A DNA stretch of 64,000 bases from positions 1-64,000 of the forward strand of contig URUK01000004.1 in assembly GCA_900551055.1 (NCBI GenBank), written 5' to 3'. This stretch comes from an uncultured Prevotella sp. (GTDB lineage Bacteria > Bacteroidota > Bacteroidia > Bacteroidales > Bacteroidaceae). The notes beneath the pieces were generated by a model. That model made no database searches and was not told the DNA's origin. It saw nothing but the letters and a program-made list of their open reading frames with translations. This document shows positions 8,243-16,694 of the stretch, one piece after another (position 1 is the stretch's first letter; the number at the start of each line of letters is the position of its first letter). Made by a program: the position numbers and the translations under genes.

Positions 8243-9721
8243 ATGAAAAAGTATTTTAGTTTGTTTGTGGGCTTCTTGCTCACTGTTGTTGCCACGCTGA
8301 CGGGAGCGGCTGGCAACGTGATTATGGCAGCAGCCGCTGCCGACTTGCCAGACGCAGGAAAGACGACGGCCGGCGACGGCGTGGAGGCTGTAAATGACGT
8401 GTCAAATTCCGGTGCCAGCTCGGTGACCCACTCGGAGCAGTACGGCGACGAGGACTTCCATGTTACCGACCTCGACACGAAGGTGATGAAGATACGCCCG
8501 ATGTCGACCCCGTTGGAGCAGATAACGCGCGGCAAGGGCGGACGGCATATCAACTCGATGATTACCAAGTATTACAGCGTAGGCACAAGGCCGATATACA
8601 CCACGCTGAAGGAAGCCACCACGGCACAGGCGAGCGGCGACCGCACCACTATCAAGGTTGACGACGTAAACCTGTTCACCGAGGACGACACAATCAGGGT
8701 AGTAGGCGTGCCGGGCGTGTATGACGACAAGGGCGTGAAATACGAGGAAGGCGACCTCATCCCCGACCTTATGCTGAAAGTTGTCGGCGTGGACGAAACG
8801 ACGGGCGACCTGACCGTGTTTGCCGTGAACGGCAACCAGGACGGCAACAAGAACAGTATTTGGCTACCGGTGATAGAGAAAGGCACACGTTTGGTACGCA
8901 TGGGTAAGGCTTGCTCGGAGTTTGACGCTCAGACGGGTATGTTCGTGAACCTTCCGACGGCGGAGGAGCAGTATTGCCAGAACTTCATGTTGCAGGTGGA
9001 GCAGTCGACGTTCGAGAAGCTGTGGAAGAACGAGGCCAACTGGACGTTCTCCGACCTGGAGGAAGAGGCCGTTTACGACTTCAAGGTATCGCGCGAGCTC
9101 ACCTCGCTGTTCGGTGTGAAGAACGCCATAAAGCACGCATCAAAGAAGCAACAGATAACATACTTTACAAAAGGTATTTGGTGGATGGCCGGTAAGGACA
9201 TTACGCTTGGTCACTGGGAAGGTACAGGTGACACGGCGAAGCTCGTAATAGATGAGGGCGACCTTGTGGACTTCTCGAAAGACCTGTTCATCGGCGTTGC
9301 ATCTACAAAGAGGAAGGTGCTGTTCGCAGGTTCGGACATGGTGGCCGCAATATCGAAAATCAAGAGCGAGCGTTTCCGTGCGAAGGAAACCGTTGCCATT
9401 TGGGACTTGCGCTTTACGTCGTTCAAGACAGACTTCGGCGAGGTGCTGTTAATACATCACGAGCTGTTCGACCAAGCAGGAATGCCCGACTACGGCTTTG
9501 CGCTCGAGGACGGCTACCTTGAGAAGCGCATATTCTTAGCATTCGAGAAGAGCGCACTCGACCTGAAGACGGCCGGCATACGCAACTCGGAGGCAAGGGT
9601 ATTGCAGGAAGTAAGCTGCCTCGTGCTGAAGAACGCAAGGGCACACGCACGCGTGCAGCTTGCACCGGAGCCCGAAGACGCGGCAGGCGGCACTGACAAC
9701 AGCGAAGAGGAAGAGCCTTGA
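8243..9721 (+). CDS. Major capsid protein (putative, HK97-fold type)
   Basis: 492 residues. It sits right after the scaffold-like gene and before small head genes, and its size and mixed alpha/beta character fit a shell subunit. Odd point: the first about 30 residues (MKKYFSLFVGFLLTVVATL...) look like a signal peptide or membrane helix, which is unusual for a capsid protein; it may be a delta-domain segment removed on maturation. A very acidic tail (DNSEEEEP) closes the protein. The family is inferred from synteny; the HK97 fold itself cannot be shown by eye. Confidence 0.75.
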   Translation: MKKYFSLFVGFLLTVVATLTGAAGNVIMAAAAADLPDAGKTTAGDGVEAVNDVSNSGASSVTHSEQYGDEDFHVTDLDTKVMKIRPMSTPLEQITRGKGGRHINSMITKYYSVGTRPIYTTLKEATTAQASGDRTTIKVDDVNLFTEDDTIRVVGVPGVYDDKGVKYEEGDLIPDLMLKVVGVDETTGDLTVFAVNGNQDGNKNSIWLPVIEKGTRLVRMGKACSEFDAQTGMFVNLPTAEEQYCQNFMLQVEQSTFEKLWKNEANWTFSDLEEEAVYDFKVSRELTSLFGVKNAIKHASKKQQITYFTKGIWWMAGKDITLGHWEGTGDTAKLVIDEGDLVDFSKDLFIGVASTKRKVLFAGSDMVAAISKIKSERFRAKETVAIWDLRFTSFKTDFGEVLLIHHELFDQAGMPDYGFALEDGYLEKRIFLAFEKSALDLKTAGIRNSEARVLQEVSCLVLKNARAHARVQLAPEPEDAAGGTDNSEEEEP

Positions 9722-9778
9722 CAATTATCCCCTCCCTTCCATGAAGGGAGGGGATGGAATTTTAGGCTGAGACCTTTT

Positions 9779-9858
9779 TGGTGGATAGAACTAATGGGGC
9801 TGATAAGGCCGATAGGACTGATAGGACAGACAAGGCTGATAAGACTTAGAGGCCGATA
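9779..9858 (+). repeat. 9-base-period repeat tract (GATAAGGCC type)
   Basis: Tandem 9-mers (GATAAGGCC, GATAGGACT, GATAGGACA, GACAAGGCT, GATAAGACT) fill the gap after the capsid gene. No gene is seen between 9722 and 9903. Confidence 0.8.
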
Positions 9859-9903
9859 ACAGACAAGGCTAATGAGCCGATAGGCGATATTAATTGACAA
9901 GCA

Positions 9904-10290
9904 ATGGCAACAAAGACATATATAAGCAGGAACACGATACCGCATTTCTCTGTCGGTGACAGGCGTGTGGCATTCCATCCGTCGTCGATGGGCAACTCTT
10001 TTTTCACGACAGACGACCCGATATTGCAGAGGCGAATGGAAGCGCATCCGTGGTACAAGAAGAAGTTTATGTTACACTCGGTGGAGGAAGACGAAGAAGC
10101 CCCCTCCCAACCTCCCCGAGGGGAGGAGCAAGGCAACAAGGAGCTTGCGGAAATGCACTTTGACACACTGGCTGACGCCAAGAATTATCTTGCAACGGAG
10201 TTCGGGGCGGTGAGGAGCAACATACGCACCACCGAGAATGCCATAAGCATTGGTAAGGCAAATGGGGTGAAGGTGGTGTTTGACAAATAA
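9904..10290 (+). CDS. Small head-associated protein, unknown
   Basis: 128 residues, lying directly after the capsid gene. The first part (TKTYISRNTIPHFSVGDRRV) and the last part (MHFDTLADAKNYLATEFG...ENAISIGKANG) look like one small domain split by an insert, EAPSQPPRGEEQG, encoded by a GC-rich palindromic repeat at 10098-10128. A head decoration or completion role is possible from position only. Confidence 0.6.
   Translation: MATKTYISRNTIPHFSVGDRRVAFHPSSMGNSFFTTDDPILQRRMEAHPWYKKKFMLHSVEEDEEAPSQPPRGEEQGNKELAEMHFDTLADAKNYLATEFGAVRSNIRTTENAISIGKANGVKVVFDK
10098..10128. repeat. GC-rich palindromic repeat inside a gene
   Basis: CCCCCTCCCAACCTCCCCGA followed by GGGGAGGAG. It is in frame inside the 128-residue head protein and encodes APSQPPRGEE. 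Confidence 0.85.
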
Positions 10291-10414
10291 AATTCAAGGA
10301 GTTAAAGTAGTTAAAGGAGTTATCACTACGCTTCGTTAGGAGTTAAAGACAATAGCCGTGTTGGCAGCGTTTTACCTTTTTACTTCTTTACTCTTTTACT
10401 TTTAACTTAAACTT

Positions 10415-11095
10415 ATGCTGATAGCGGAGAGCACGATAATAAGCGACGTGAGGGTAGCGATGGACGAGAATACGGCAATCACCGCATTCACTGACGGTGA
10501 CGGCACGGTGATAGACACCTACACGCTGGAGATGGAGGAGATAATCAAATCCAAGATAGCGGACGGAGTGAACGCCGTGAGGAAGGTTGCGCCGCTGTCA
10601 ATGCTTGACCTGACGAGAAAGACGAGCGGAGAGGACTGGCCCGTGACATGGATTGATGAGGGAAAGTGTATAGGCGAGGTGGAGCTGCCAGAAGACTATC
10701 TACGGTTGGTGATGTTCAAGATGAGCGACTGGGCACACGCAGCCACAACGCCGATAGCCGCCGACACGGCACTGTATCATCAACAGTTCAGTGAGAGGAA
10801 AGGCGTGAGGGGCAACCCGTCGAAGCCAAACATCGCCATCGCCGCAGACACGTCCACGGGCAAGGACGTAATACAAATCTTCTCATGCGACAGCACGGAA
10901 GCCACGGCAGAGATACTATATATAAGAAGATGTGACGGGAGGACTGGGAGCACTGAGAATACTGGGAGCTATGAGATTGAAGAGCCGATATACAGGGCTG
11001 TGGTGCTGAAGGTGGCATCGCTCGTAGCGGCGACATACGCAAATGGCGAGCTGGCGCAGCTGTTGAGCACGATGGCACAAGAAGCTCTTGGCTGA
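10415..11095 (+). CDS. Putative head-tail connector protein
   Basis: 226 residues with alternating helical and strand-like parts (MLIAESTIISDVRVAMDENT at the start; YRAVVLKVASLVAATYANGE near the end). It lies among small genes after the capsid, where connector and head-completion proteins are usually found. The segment DGRTGSTENTGSYE comes from an in-frame 9-base-period repeat (about 10936-10972). No specific family is recognised. Confidence 0.55.
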   Translation: MLIAESTIISDVRVAMDENTAITAFTDGDGTVIDTYTLEMEEIIKSKIADGVNAVRKVAPLSMLDLTRKTSGEDWPVTWIDEGKCIGEVELPEDYLRLVMFKMSDWAHAATTPIAADTALYHQQFSERKGVRGNPSKPNIAIAADTSTGKDVIQIFSCDSTEATAEILYIRRCDGRTGSTENTGSYEIEEPIYRAVVLKVASLVAATYANGELAQLLSTMAQEALG

Positions 11096-11141
11096 ATAGG
11101 GCGAATGCGGCCAATAGGCCAAATATATAATTCAACTTAAT

Positions 11142-11663
11142 ATGGCAATAAAGAAGCACAAAATAACAGTATTGCTTGACTGGGCGTCGCTCAACAAGGA
11201 CGTACAGGACAAGGCGTTCAGGATGGCGAGGCTTGCGAAATTAGGTGCAAACGACCAAACGGCTGCGGACAAGTTGGAAAGCGAAATAAGCCTTGGCGAC
11301 GAGGACATGTCGCTGTTGAAGCGCGCGATGGCGCAGGGCTTGGCGGAAGTGGTGACGCTGTGCGGCGAATATGTGTGGAACACCTCACACTCATCGGACA
11401 ACCATATCATCGACGCAAAGGACGTAACGATAATACTCATGATGCCGGTGAACTTCAACCTTGCAGGGTGCGAGAGTCTCGGCCAGATGATACACGCATA
11501 CATTGTGGCAAAGGCCATGACTGAATGGTATCGCTACACTGTTCCTGCACGTGTGGATGAGCAGATGCAGCTCTGCGAAAATGCGCTTAAGGAAATACAA
11601 AAGATACTGGGCGCGAGAGTAAGGATGCTCGCCGGAGTGAGGAAGATAGAAGCGATTGTTTAA
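11142..11663 (+). CDS. Structural protein, paralog 1 of 3
   Basis: 173 residues, helical. The second half (MIHAYIVAKAMTEWYRYTVP, then a helix ending ALKEIQKILGARVR) shares its layout and the YIV-K-W pattern with proteins at 41844 (QVFSYIVRKVLYHWLLTC) and 50816 (LIHGYIVYKCYAEWLEMTLP). Each of the three sits beside large virion genes, so they are probably tail or connector subunits that arose by duplication. The shared pattern is seen by eye; homology should be checked by alignment. Confidence 0.6.
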   Translation: MAIKKHKITVLLDWASLNKDVQDKAFRMARLAKLGANDQTAADKLESEISLGDEDMSLLKRAMAQGLAEVVTLCGEYVWNTSHSSDNHIIDAKDVTIILMMPVNFNLAGCESLGQMIHAYIVAKAMTEWYRYTVPARVDEQMQLCENALKEIQKILGARVRMLAGVRKIEAIV

Positions 11664-11707
11664 AAGGTGAGAAGGTGAAAAGGTGAGAAATTGAAAAATA
11701 AGAGGAA

Positions 11708-12721
11708 ATGAAATCGATAAGAATAGGCAACGACATACGGATAGAATGGCCGATAATACTTGGCGAGGGTATTGAGGGGCTTGACGGCCTTGACCTGTCG
11801 GTATGGGTACGTCCAAGTGCGCCGACAGTGAACTGGCACAACTACGTTGAGCACCCGACGCTTTACAGAGAAGAGCGGAGGGTTATAATGAACGGCGGCT
11901 TGAGCTGTGTGCCTCACGGCGACATCGGCGACGGGCGCGAGCACTGCCACGGGCACAGGCGTCCTCCGCAGGCCGGTGCCCCGGCAAGATTGCCTTTCAA
12001 GGTCGAGGACGACAAGATAATAGCCTACTGGAGGGCAGACAGGCAGTTTGCCGTGGGCGATTATGACATAATACTATATGCGAGGAAAAACAAGACGGGT
12101 CAGGGCGTGTGCGACCAGTACCGTTTCGTGAGATTGGTGGCGCACTCGGCGCAGGCCGACCTGCCGGACGACAGCGGCTTGGAGGCTGTGATAGCGATGC
12201 AGCCCGTGACCTTGGAACTGTCGGGCCTATCGGCCTATGAGATAGCCGTGATACACGGTTTCAAAGGCACTGAGGAGGAATGGATAGAAAGCCTGAAGCC
12301 CGACGACAAGGCCGTCAAGGACTACCGCGAGAAGTTCATGGAAACGGGCATAAACGACACCATGCCGAAGGACATACTCGCAAAGGTAGAAGGTGTATAT
12401 CCGCAAGAAAACACCGTCGACATTGAGTTCACCGGTATGCATCGCGGCTCTTCGGACGGATATCAGCCAAACAGCAGTGAAGACCCCGACAATTTCGTGC
12501 AGATACCGGCGGCCACCGCAAATGCGGCAGGTGTGATGGCTGCGGAGGACAAGGAGAAACTTGACGGCGTTGACACGGGCGCGACCGCCGACAGCGCGAT
12601 AAGCGGAGAGGACATCGACAGGATTTGCGGCGACACAGGGACCGGCGGTACAGAAGACGGCTGCATCTGTGGCTGCAAGGCGATACCGGAGGAGACGCTG
12701 GAGAAAACATTGGAAGGGTGA
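11708..12721 (+). CDS. Tail/fibre-type structural protein
   Basis: 337 residues. The C-terminal third has the tail-fibre motif ANAAGVMAAEDKEKLDGV and the segment ATADSAISGEDIDRICG, nearly repeated at the C-terminus of the 390-residue protein at 14336. A middle segment GREHCHGHRRPPQAG and the tail CICGCKAIPEE are rich in Cys and His, which suggests metal binding or a crosslink; this is inference. It starts the fibre gene cluster. Confidence 0.6.
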   Translation: MKSIRIGNDIRIEWPIILGEGIEGLDGLDLSVWVRPSAPTVNWHNYVEHPTLYREERRVIMNGGLSCVPHGDIGDGREHCHGHRRPPQAGAPARLPFKVEDDKIIAYWRADRQFAVGDYDIILYARKNKTGQGVCDQYRFVRLVAHSAQADLPDDSGLEAVIAMQPVTLELSGLSAYEIAVIHGFKGTEEEWIESLKPDDKAVKDYREKFMETGINDTMPKDILAKVEGVYPQENTVDIEFTGMHRGSSDGYQPNSSEDPDNFVQIPAATANAAGVMAAEDKEKLDGVDTGATADSAISGEDIDRICGDTGTGGTEDGCICGCKAIPEETLEKTLEG

Positions 12722-12730
12722 AGCCCCGGA

Positions 12731-12762
12731 GCCCCCACCCGACCTCCCCGAGGGGGAGGAGG
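12731..12762. repeat. GC-rich palindromic repeat (intergenic)
   Basis: CCCCCACCCGACCTCCCCGA followed by GGGGGAGGAGG, directly after the stop of the 337-residue protein. The remaining bases to 12915 are AT-rich spacer. Confidence 0.8.
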
Positions 12763-12915
12763 AAAGGGCGAAAAGGTGAGAAAAGTAAAAAAGTAAATGC
12801 CGCAAACGAAGATTTGGTTTGGCGCAAACGAAAAGAGAAAAGGAGCAATTCACATAAATTATTTGACAACCAAACAATCAGTAATAAATAATTAACAACT
12901 TAAAACAGTAAAATC

Positions 12916-14274
12916 ATGGCAAATTATCTTGATTTGACGGGACTTGAGAAGTTCTGGGAAAAAGTGAAAAATCTGGTAACCACTGCTGTAGATGGGGCAA
13001 AGACCGCCGTAAGCAACTATACGGTGAACGGTAAGAAAATCAGCACGAACCCGACATTGACGGCTACAGACGTGGGCGCGGTACCCTCCACGGAGAAAGG
13101 CAAAGCGAACGGTGTGGCAACGCTGGGTTCGGACGGCAAGGTACCGTCGTCGCAATTGCCTGCACTCGACTTGACGTTGTACAAGGTCGTATCTGTGTTA
13201 CCAACGACGGTTTCGGAAATAGACGTAAACAAGATTTACCTGTTGCCTTCAGATGAGACCGGTGAAAAGAACGTTTACACCGAGTACGTCTATACAGGTA
13301 GCACATCGGCGGCATACGACGAAAGCAAATGGGAGAAGATTGGCGAATACAAGGCCGACGTAGACCTGACGCCATATGCAAAGAAAAGCGAAGCGGTTGG
13401 AAACTTAGCGGCTTCTCGCACGGCTACACAGGTAATGATAGACGGTTCGAGAATAGAAGGGGGAGCCCAGACAACCGCGACTATAAACCCAGCTACTACT
13501 ACGGAGGCAGGAGTAATGAGCGCGGAAGACAAGACGAAGTTTGACGGCATATTCGCAGGCAACATGGCGTTACCCACCCCTGTCATTTCAGGTTCGTGGG
13601 AGTTTTACAAGAACGACGGCTCGACCAAAGTCGAGGCATCAGCCATCACCCCCGTGCCCGACACAAACAACCCGACATTGGAGGAGGGCTACAAAGCGAA
13701 GTTCACAGGCACATACAAATGGACGCATGAAGAGGGGAAGAAAGACCCTACGCAGGCGGCAAGCAACAGCTCGTGGCAAGACCTCCCTTCCAGCGGACAA
13801 AACAGTAATAGTTACAATACAGGAGTTGTTGGCGCGAACACCACCGTCCGTGCGGCTATCCAGGCAGCAAAAACAGGTCTGATGGTCAGTGGCAGCGATG
13901 TCAAGCCTGCGAGCGGTATGGACACAACGCAGGCCACCAAGCAGGTTACATTCAACACAAGACGTTATTTTGGCGTGACAACCTCAAACAACCCCGACGA
14001 AGCAGCCATCAAAGCGCTTTCCAGCGAACTTGGAGGCAAGAGCGTCACGAAAAGCGGTGTCACCGCGTCAGGGTCACAATATTACGTTTTCGCATTCCCC
14101 AAGAAGTTAGGCGCACTTACGTCCATCATTCAGGACGGAGCAACCCCTGTTCTTTCAGCTTTCCAGCAAAAAGAGTTGACAATCACCAATGCGGCAGGAA
14201 TGTCGGTTCCCCTGTATGTATATGTAAGCAATAATCCGGGAGCGTTCACCAACGCCAAGCTGGCATTCAGCTAA
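12916..14274 (+). CDS. Putative tail fibre protein
   Basis: 452 residues. The N-terminus (MANYLDLTGLEKFWEKVKNL) is an attachment-type motif also seen at 16695 (MEFLDINGVSQLWEKAKGTF), suggesting both fibres dock on the same virion part. Inner segments include ATTTEAGVMSAEDKTKFDGI, a motif common in Bacteroidales phage fibres. The C-terminal part (from about 300) is Ser/Thr/Gly-rich and beta-like and would be the receptor-binding end. No enzymatic motif is seen. Confidence 0.72.
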   Translation: MANYLDLTGLEKFWEKVKNLVTTAVDGAKTAVSNYTVNGKKISTNPTLTATDVGAVPSTEKGKANGVATLGSDGKVPSSQLPALDLTLYKVVSVLPTTVSEIDVNKIYLLPSDETGEKNVYTEYVYTGSTSAAYDESKWEKIGEYKADVDLTPYAKKSEAVGNLAASRTATQVMIDGSRIEGGAQTTATINPATTTEAGVMSAEDKTKFDGIFAGNMALPTPVISGSWEFYKNDGSTKVEASAITPVPDTNNPTLEEGYKAKFTGTYKWTHEEGKKDPTQAASNSSWQDLPSSGQNSNSYNTGVVGANTTVRAAIQAAKTGLMVSGSDVKPASGMDTTQATKQVTFNTRRYFGVTTSNNPDEAAIKALSSELGGKSVTKSGVTASGSQYYVFAFPKKLGALTSIIQDGATPVLSAFQQKELTITNAAGMSVPLYVYVSNNPGAFTNAKLAFS

Positions 14275-14335
14275 AAAGCAGGCAGAGAATGTTTTTCTAC
14301 AAAAAATATTAATCAACAAATAAAACTTTAGAATT

Positions 14336-15508
14336 ATGGCCTTAAGATATCCAGATAGATTAGAGAGTAACAACCCGTCGGCGTATGGTATAGTTCCTGC
14401 ATCACAGATTTCTGGTCACCGTACCGTAGCGAACTTGACAGCACTTTACGCGCTTAAGGATTGTATTTTATCAGAAAGTGGCAACAATACCGCCAATGAC
14501 GCCCTTGGGCAGGAGTGGTATGTAGTATCAGAACAAGCTAACTACCGCCTGACAGACTGGGCTAACCGCACAAAGGCGGCAGGCTGGCAGAAGGTTATTG
14601 ACGGTGGTGATATAGACCTTTCAGACTATGTAACCAAAGATAACGCCGTAACGAGCGTTTGGATTGACCAAGAAAGCGACCGAGTTCTGGTTGCAAGTAG
14701 CTACGGTGACGGTAGTGACGACGACGGCAACTATATTAATGCCGCCACTACTACAACAGCAGGTGTAATGACTGCCGAGGATAAGGACACGTTGGACAAT
14801 TTGCACAGATTGGCGACAATTAGTGACAAAGGCGGTATTCTGGTTGCAGGTGAAGGCGGCGTAACAGCTGATAATAATGGTAGTAATGTAACTATTGATT
14901 TGCCCTACGTAATAGATAGTGGCGACGGATGGGATAATGGCGACCTTCGTATAACCATTCCAGCAGCTACTGCAGATGATGCGGGTGTGATGACGGCGGA
15001 GGATAAGACGAAGCTGGACGGATTGAAGAACTACACCTTACCCACAGCCACAGACAGTGCATTGGGAGGTGTGATGACTGGTTATACCGAGACGGACAAC
15101 AACTTTGCCCTGAAACTTGATGCCAATAAAGGTTATGTAACCGTTCCCGACGCTACAACGTCAAAAAGCGGACTTTTGTCCGCTGGGGATAAGACCCGAT
15201 TAAATGAATTAAGACAACATTTACTTGACAACAAGAAAGCTGAAACACTCCCTTCCGACATCTTATGCACCCCACCTGAAATAACACAACAATCAAGCGT
15301 TGTGACATTGGATTTTAATGGTGTATATAGTAGTCCTACGGACGGTTATAAGACTGCAACTTTAGAACAATTACGTTTGGAAGCGGCGAGTGCAGACCAG
15401 GCAGGCGTAATGACAACAACGATGTTCAACAAGCTTAACGGCGTTGCCGACGAAGCCACGGCTGACAGTCCGATAAGCGAGATTGACATCAATAGGATTT
15501 GCGTGTAG
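14336..15508 (+). CDS. Putative tail fibre protein with repeated AGVMTAEDK motifs
   Basis: 390 residues with at least three copies of a motif of the type AGVMTAEDKDTLDNL (also AGVMTAEDKTKLDGL, KSGLLSAGDKTRLNEL). Such repeats form the shaft of trimeric fibres. The end (ATADSPISEIDINRICV) matches the tail of the 337-residue protein at 11708. It ends the operon before the first accessory cassette. Confidence 0.7.
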   Translation: MALRYPDRLESNNPSAYGIVPASQISGHRTVANLTALYALKDCILSESGNNTANDALGQEWYVVSEQANYRLTDWANRTKAAGWQKVIDGGDIDLSDYVTKDNAVTSVWIDQESDRVLVASSYGDGSDDDGNYINAATTTTAGVMTAEDKDTLDNLHRLATISDKGGILVAGEGGVTADNNGSNVTIDLPYVIDSGDGWDNGDLRITIPAATADDAGVMTAEDKTKLDGLKNYTLPTATDSALGGVMTGYTETDNNFALKLDANKGYVTVPDATTSKSGLLSAGDKTRLNELRQHLLDNKKAETLPSDILCTPPEITQQSSVVTLDFNGVYSSPTDGYKTATLEQLRLEAASADQAGVMTTTMFNKLNGVADEATADSPISEIDINRICV

Positions 15509-15524
15509 GAAGTGACGGCGAAGA

Positions 15525-15571
15525 GCGGAGAGCCCGAACGCCTTGCAGGCAACGGGCTTCCCACTCTCCGC
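15525..15571 (+). terminator. Hairpin after the fibre gene
   Basis: Outer stem GCGGAGAG (15525-15532) with CTCTCCGC (15564-15571), inner stem CCCG/CGGG. There is no T run, so it may be an attenuator, a processing site or a weak terminator. It directly precedes the left flank of the first cassette. Confidence 0.55.
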
Positions 15572-15576
15572 TTGAA

Positions 15577-15610
15577 AAGGCGCTCTTTGACATCGTGGGA
15601 CTGCTGTTAA
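15577..15610 (+). repeat. Left flank of cassette 1
   Basis: AAGGCGCTCTTTGACATCG plus TGGG (15577-15599) is identical over 23 bases to 19468-19490, the left flank of cassette 2. A related copy (TTTGACGTTGTAGGGCTG) is at 21526. The part GACATCGTGGGACTGC is an imperfect inverted copy of the right-flank hairpins. Confidence 0.75.
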
Positions 15611-15657
15611 AATAGTGAATAAGGCTTAATATGCTTGGAAGTTTGTGCATTTTTGTG

Positions 15658-15665
15658 TATTTTTG
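15658..15665 (+). promoter_or_regulatory. -7 box of the Panacea toxin-antitoxin cassette
   Basis: TATTTTTG fits TAnnTTTG and gives a short leader before the ATG at 15686, so the cassette has its own promoter inside the virion region. Confidence 0.65.
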
Positions 15666-15685
15666 CACACGAGCAAAGGAAAATC

Positions 15686-16201
15686 ATGAAAGACAATGCA
15701 CTTTCAGTTGCCAATTATTTTATAGATTTGGCTCATAAAGAAAAAAAGTCCATAACACAGTTAGGGTTGATGAAGCGTGTCTATATAGCTCATGGCTTTT
15801 CGTTAGCAATAGACAACAAATCGTTACTTGACAATCGTTTTGACAAGGTTGAAGCATGGAAATACGGTCCTGTGATACCGTCTGTTTATCATTCATTCAA
15901 GCAATACAAAGCTTCTCCTATAACAGAAAAGGCTGTTGTAATGGAATGGGATGAGAATACTAATGAGATGTCATTTCCAGAGCCTTCACTTAATGACGAT
16001 GACGCTAAAAAGATAGTTGAGATGGTATGGAAGCGTTACCATGATTTTTCTGATTCAGAAATGGTTACGTTGACGCACCGCAAAGGAACACCGTGGTCTG
16101 TCTGCTACGTTCCAGAGCATAACGTTCCTATTCCTGATGAGATAACGGCTATGTATTATGAAAAGCTTGTCCGCAATGTGTTAAAGTCCTATAAAAGATG
16201 A
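15686..16201 (+). CDS. panA: Panacea-domain (DUF4065) antitoxin
   Basis: 171 residues. The Panacea signature is clear: LSVANYFIDLAHKEKKSITQ, KRVYIAHGFSLA, and VEAWKYGPVIPSVYHSFKQY; the end has the usual TPWSVCY. Panacea proteins are antitoxins that neutralise many unrelated toxins, several of them small membrane proteins (known from work on PanAT pairs). The next gene overlaps by 4 bases (ATGA) and encodes such a membrane protein, so the pair is read as a toxin-antitoxin unit. The start at 15686 follows the promoter; an upstream start would lie inside it. The symbol is by analogy. Confidence 0.82.
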   Translation: MKDNALSVANYFIDLAHKEKKSITQLGLMKRVYIAHGFSLAIDNKSLLDNRFDKVEAWKYGPVIPSVYHSFKQYKASPITEKAVVMEWDENTNEMSFPEPSLNDDDAKKIVEMVWKRYHDFSDSEMVTLTHRKGTPWSVCYVPEHNVPIPDEITAMYYEKLVRNVLKSYKR

Positions 16202-16587
16202 GAGGCAAATCCAAAATCGAAGACATCATTCACATTCTCTCTGAAGAGGGCAAAGCAAAAGAGGAAGCGGAAGAGAAAAGTATAGAACTTCCAGAAGGTG
16301 CATCAAGCGACTTGATTATAGACTATCTGCACACACAAATAGAAAAACAGAAAGAAGAGATTGAGAGCCTTAAGCAAGACAGGGGACAAAGAAAAACATA
16401 CAGCAATTATATATTTGGATTCATGTGTTTTTACATGTTGGCTTCATTAGTTGCTGTATTCTTTAAAGGCTTTGGAATAATGGACTTATCTGATGGTGTC
16501 GTAATCTCATTAATGACAACTTCATTAGCCAGTGTAATAGGAGTTTTTAATTTTGTGGCTAAATATCTTTTCCATCCTAAAGGTTAG
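16198..16587 (+). CDS. panT: Two-helix membrane protein, probable Panacea-linked toxin
   Basis: 129 residues: an acidic helical N-terminus (KEEAEEKSIELPEG), a coiled-coil part (around 35-65), then two membrane helices (YIFGFMCFYMLASLVAVFF and VVISLMTTSLASVIGVFNFV). It overlaps the antitoxin by 4 bases, so production is coupled. Membrane-acting toxins are one known class of Panacea partners. No enzyme motif is visible; the toxin call is inferred from the pairing. Confidence 0.65.
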   Translation: MRGKSKIEDIIHILSEEGKAKEEAEEKSIELPEGASSDLIIDYLHTQIEKQKEEIESLKQDRGQRKTYSNYIFGFMCFYMLASLVAVFFKGFGIMDLSDGVVISLMTTSLASVIGVFNFVAKYLFHPKG

Positions 16588-16608
16588 GAATAAAATATTT
16601 TACGTACA

Positions 16609-16646
16609 GGCGGCAGTTCCACGGTAGATGGGGCTGCCGCTTTTTT
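16609..16646 (+). terminator. Right flank of cassette 1, terminator
   Basis: GCGGCAG (16610-16616) pairs with CTGCCGC (16634-16640), then six T. The loop TTCCACGGTAGATGGGG is nearly the same as in the hairpin at 23409 and is an inverted copy of the left-flank motif. Confidence 0.8.
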
Positions 16647-16694
16647 CATACGCCAAGAATAAGGGTATTATTTTTCACATTAAAATGAAGTGAT

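Noticed and set aside
15577..15610. Left cassette flank as an ordinary -35 element
   Set aside because: The clear -7 box is about 70 bases further on, and the identical 23 bases recur before a different cassette with another spacing.
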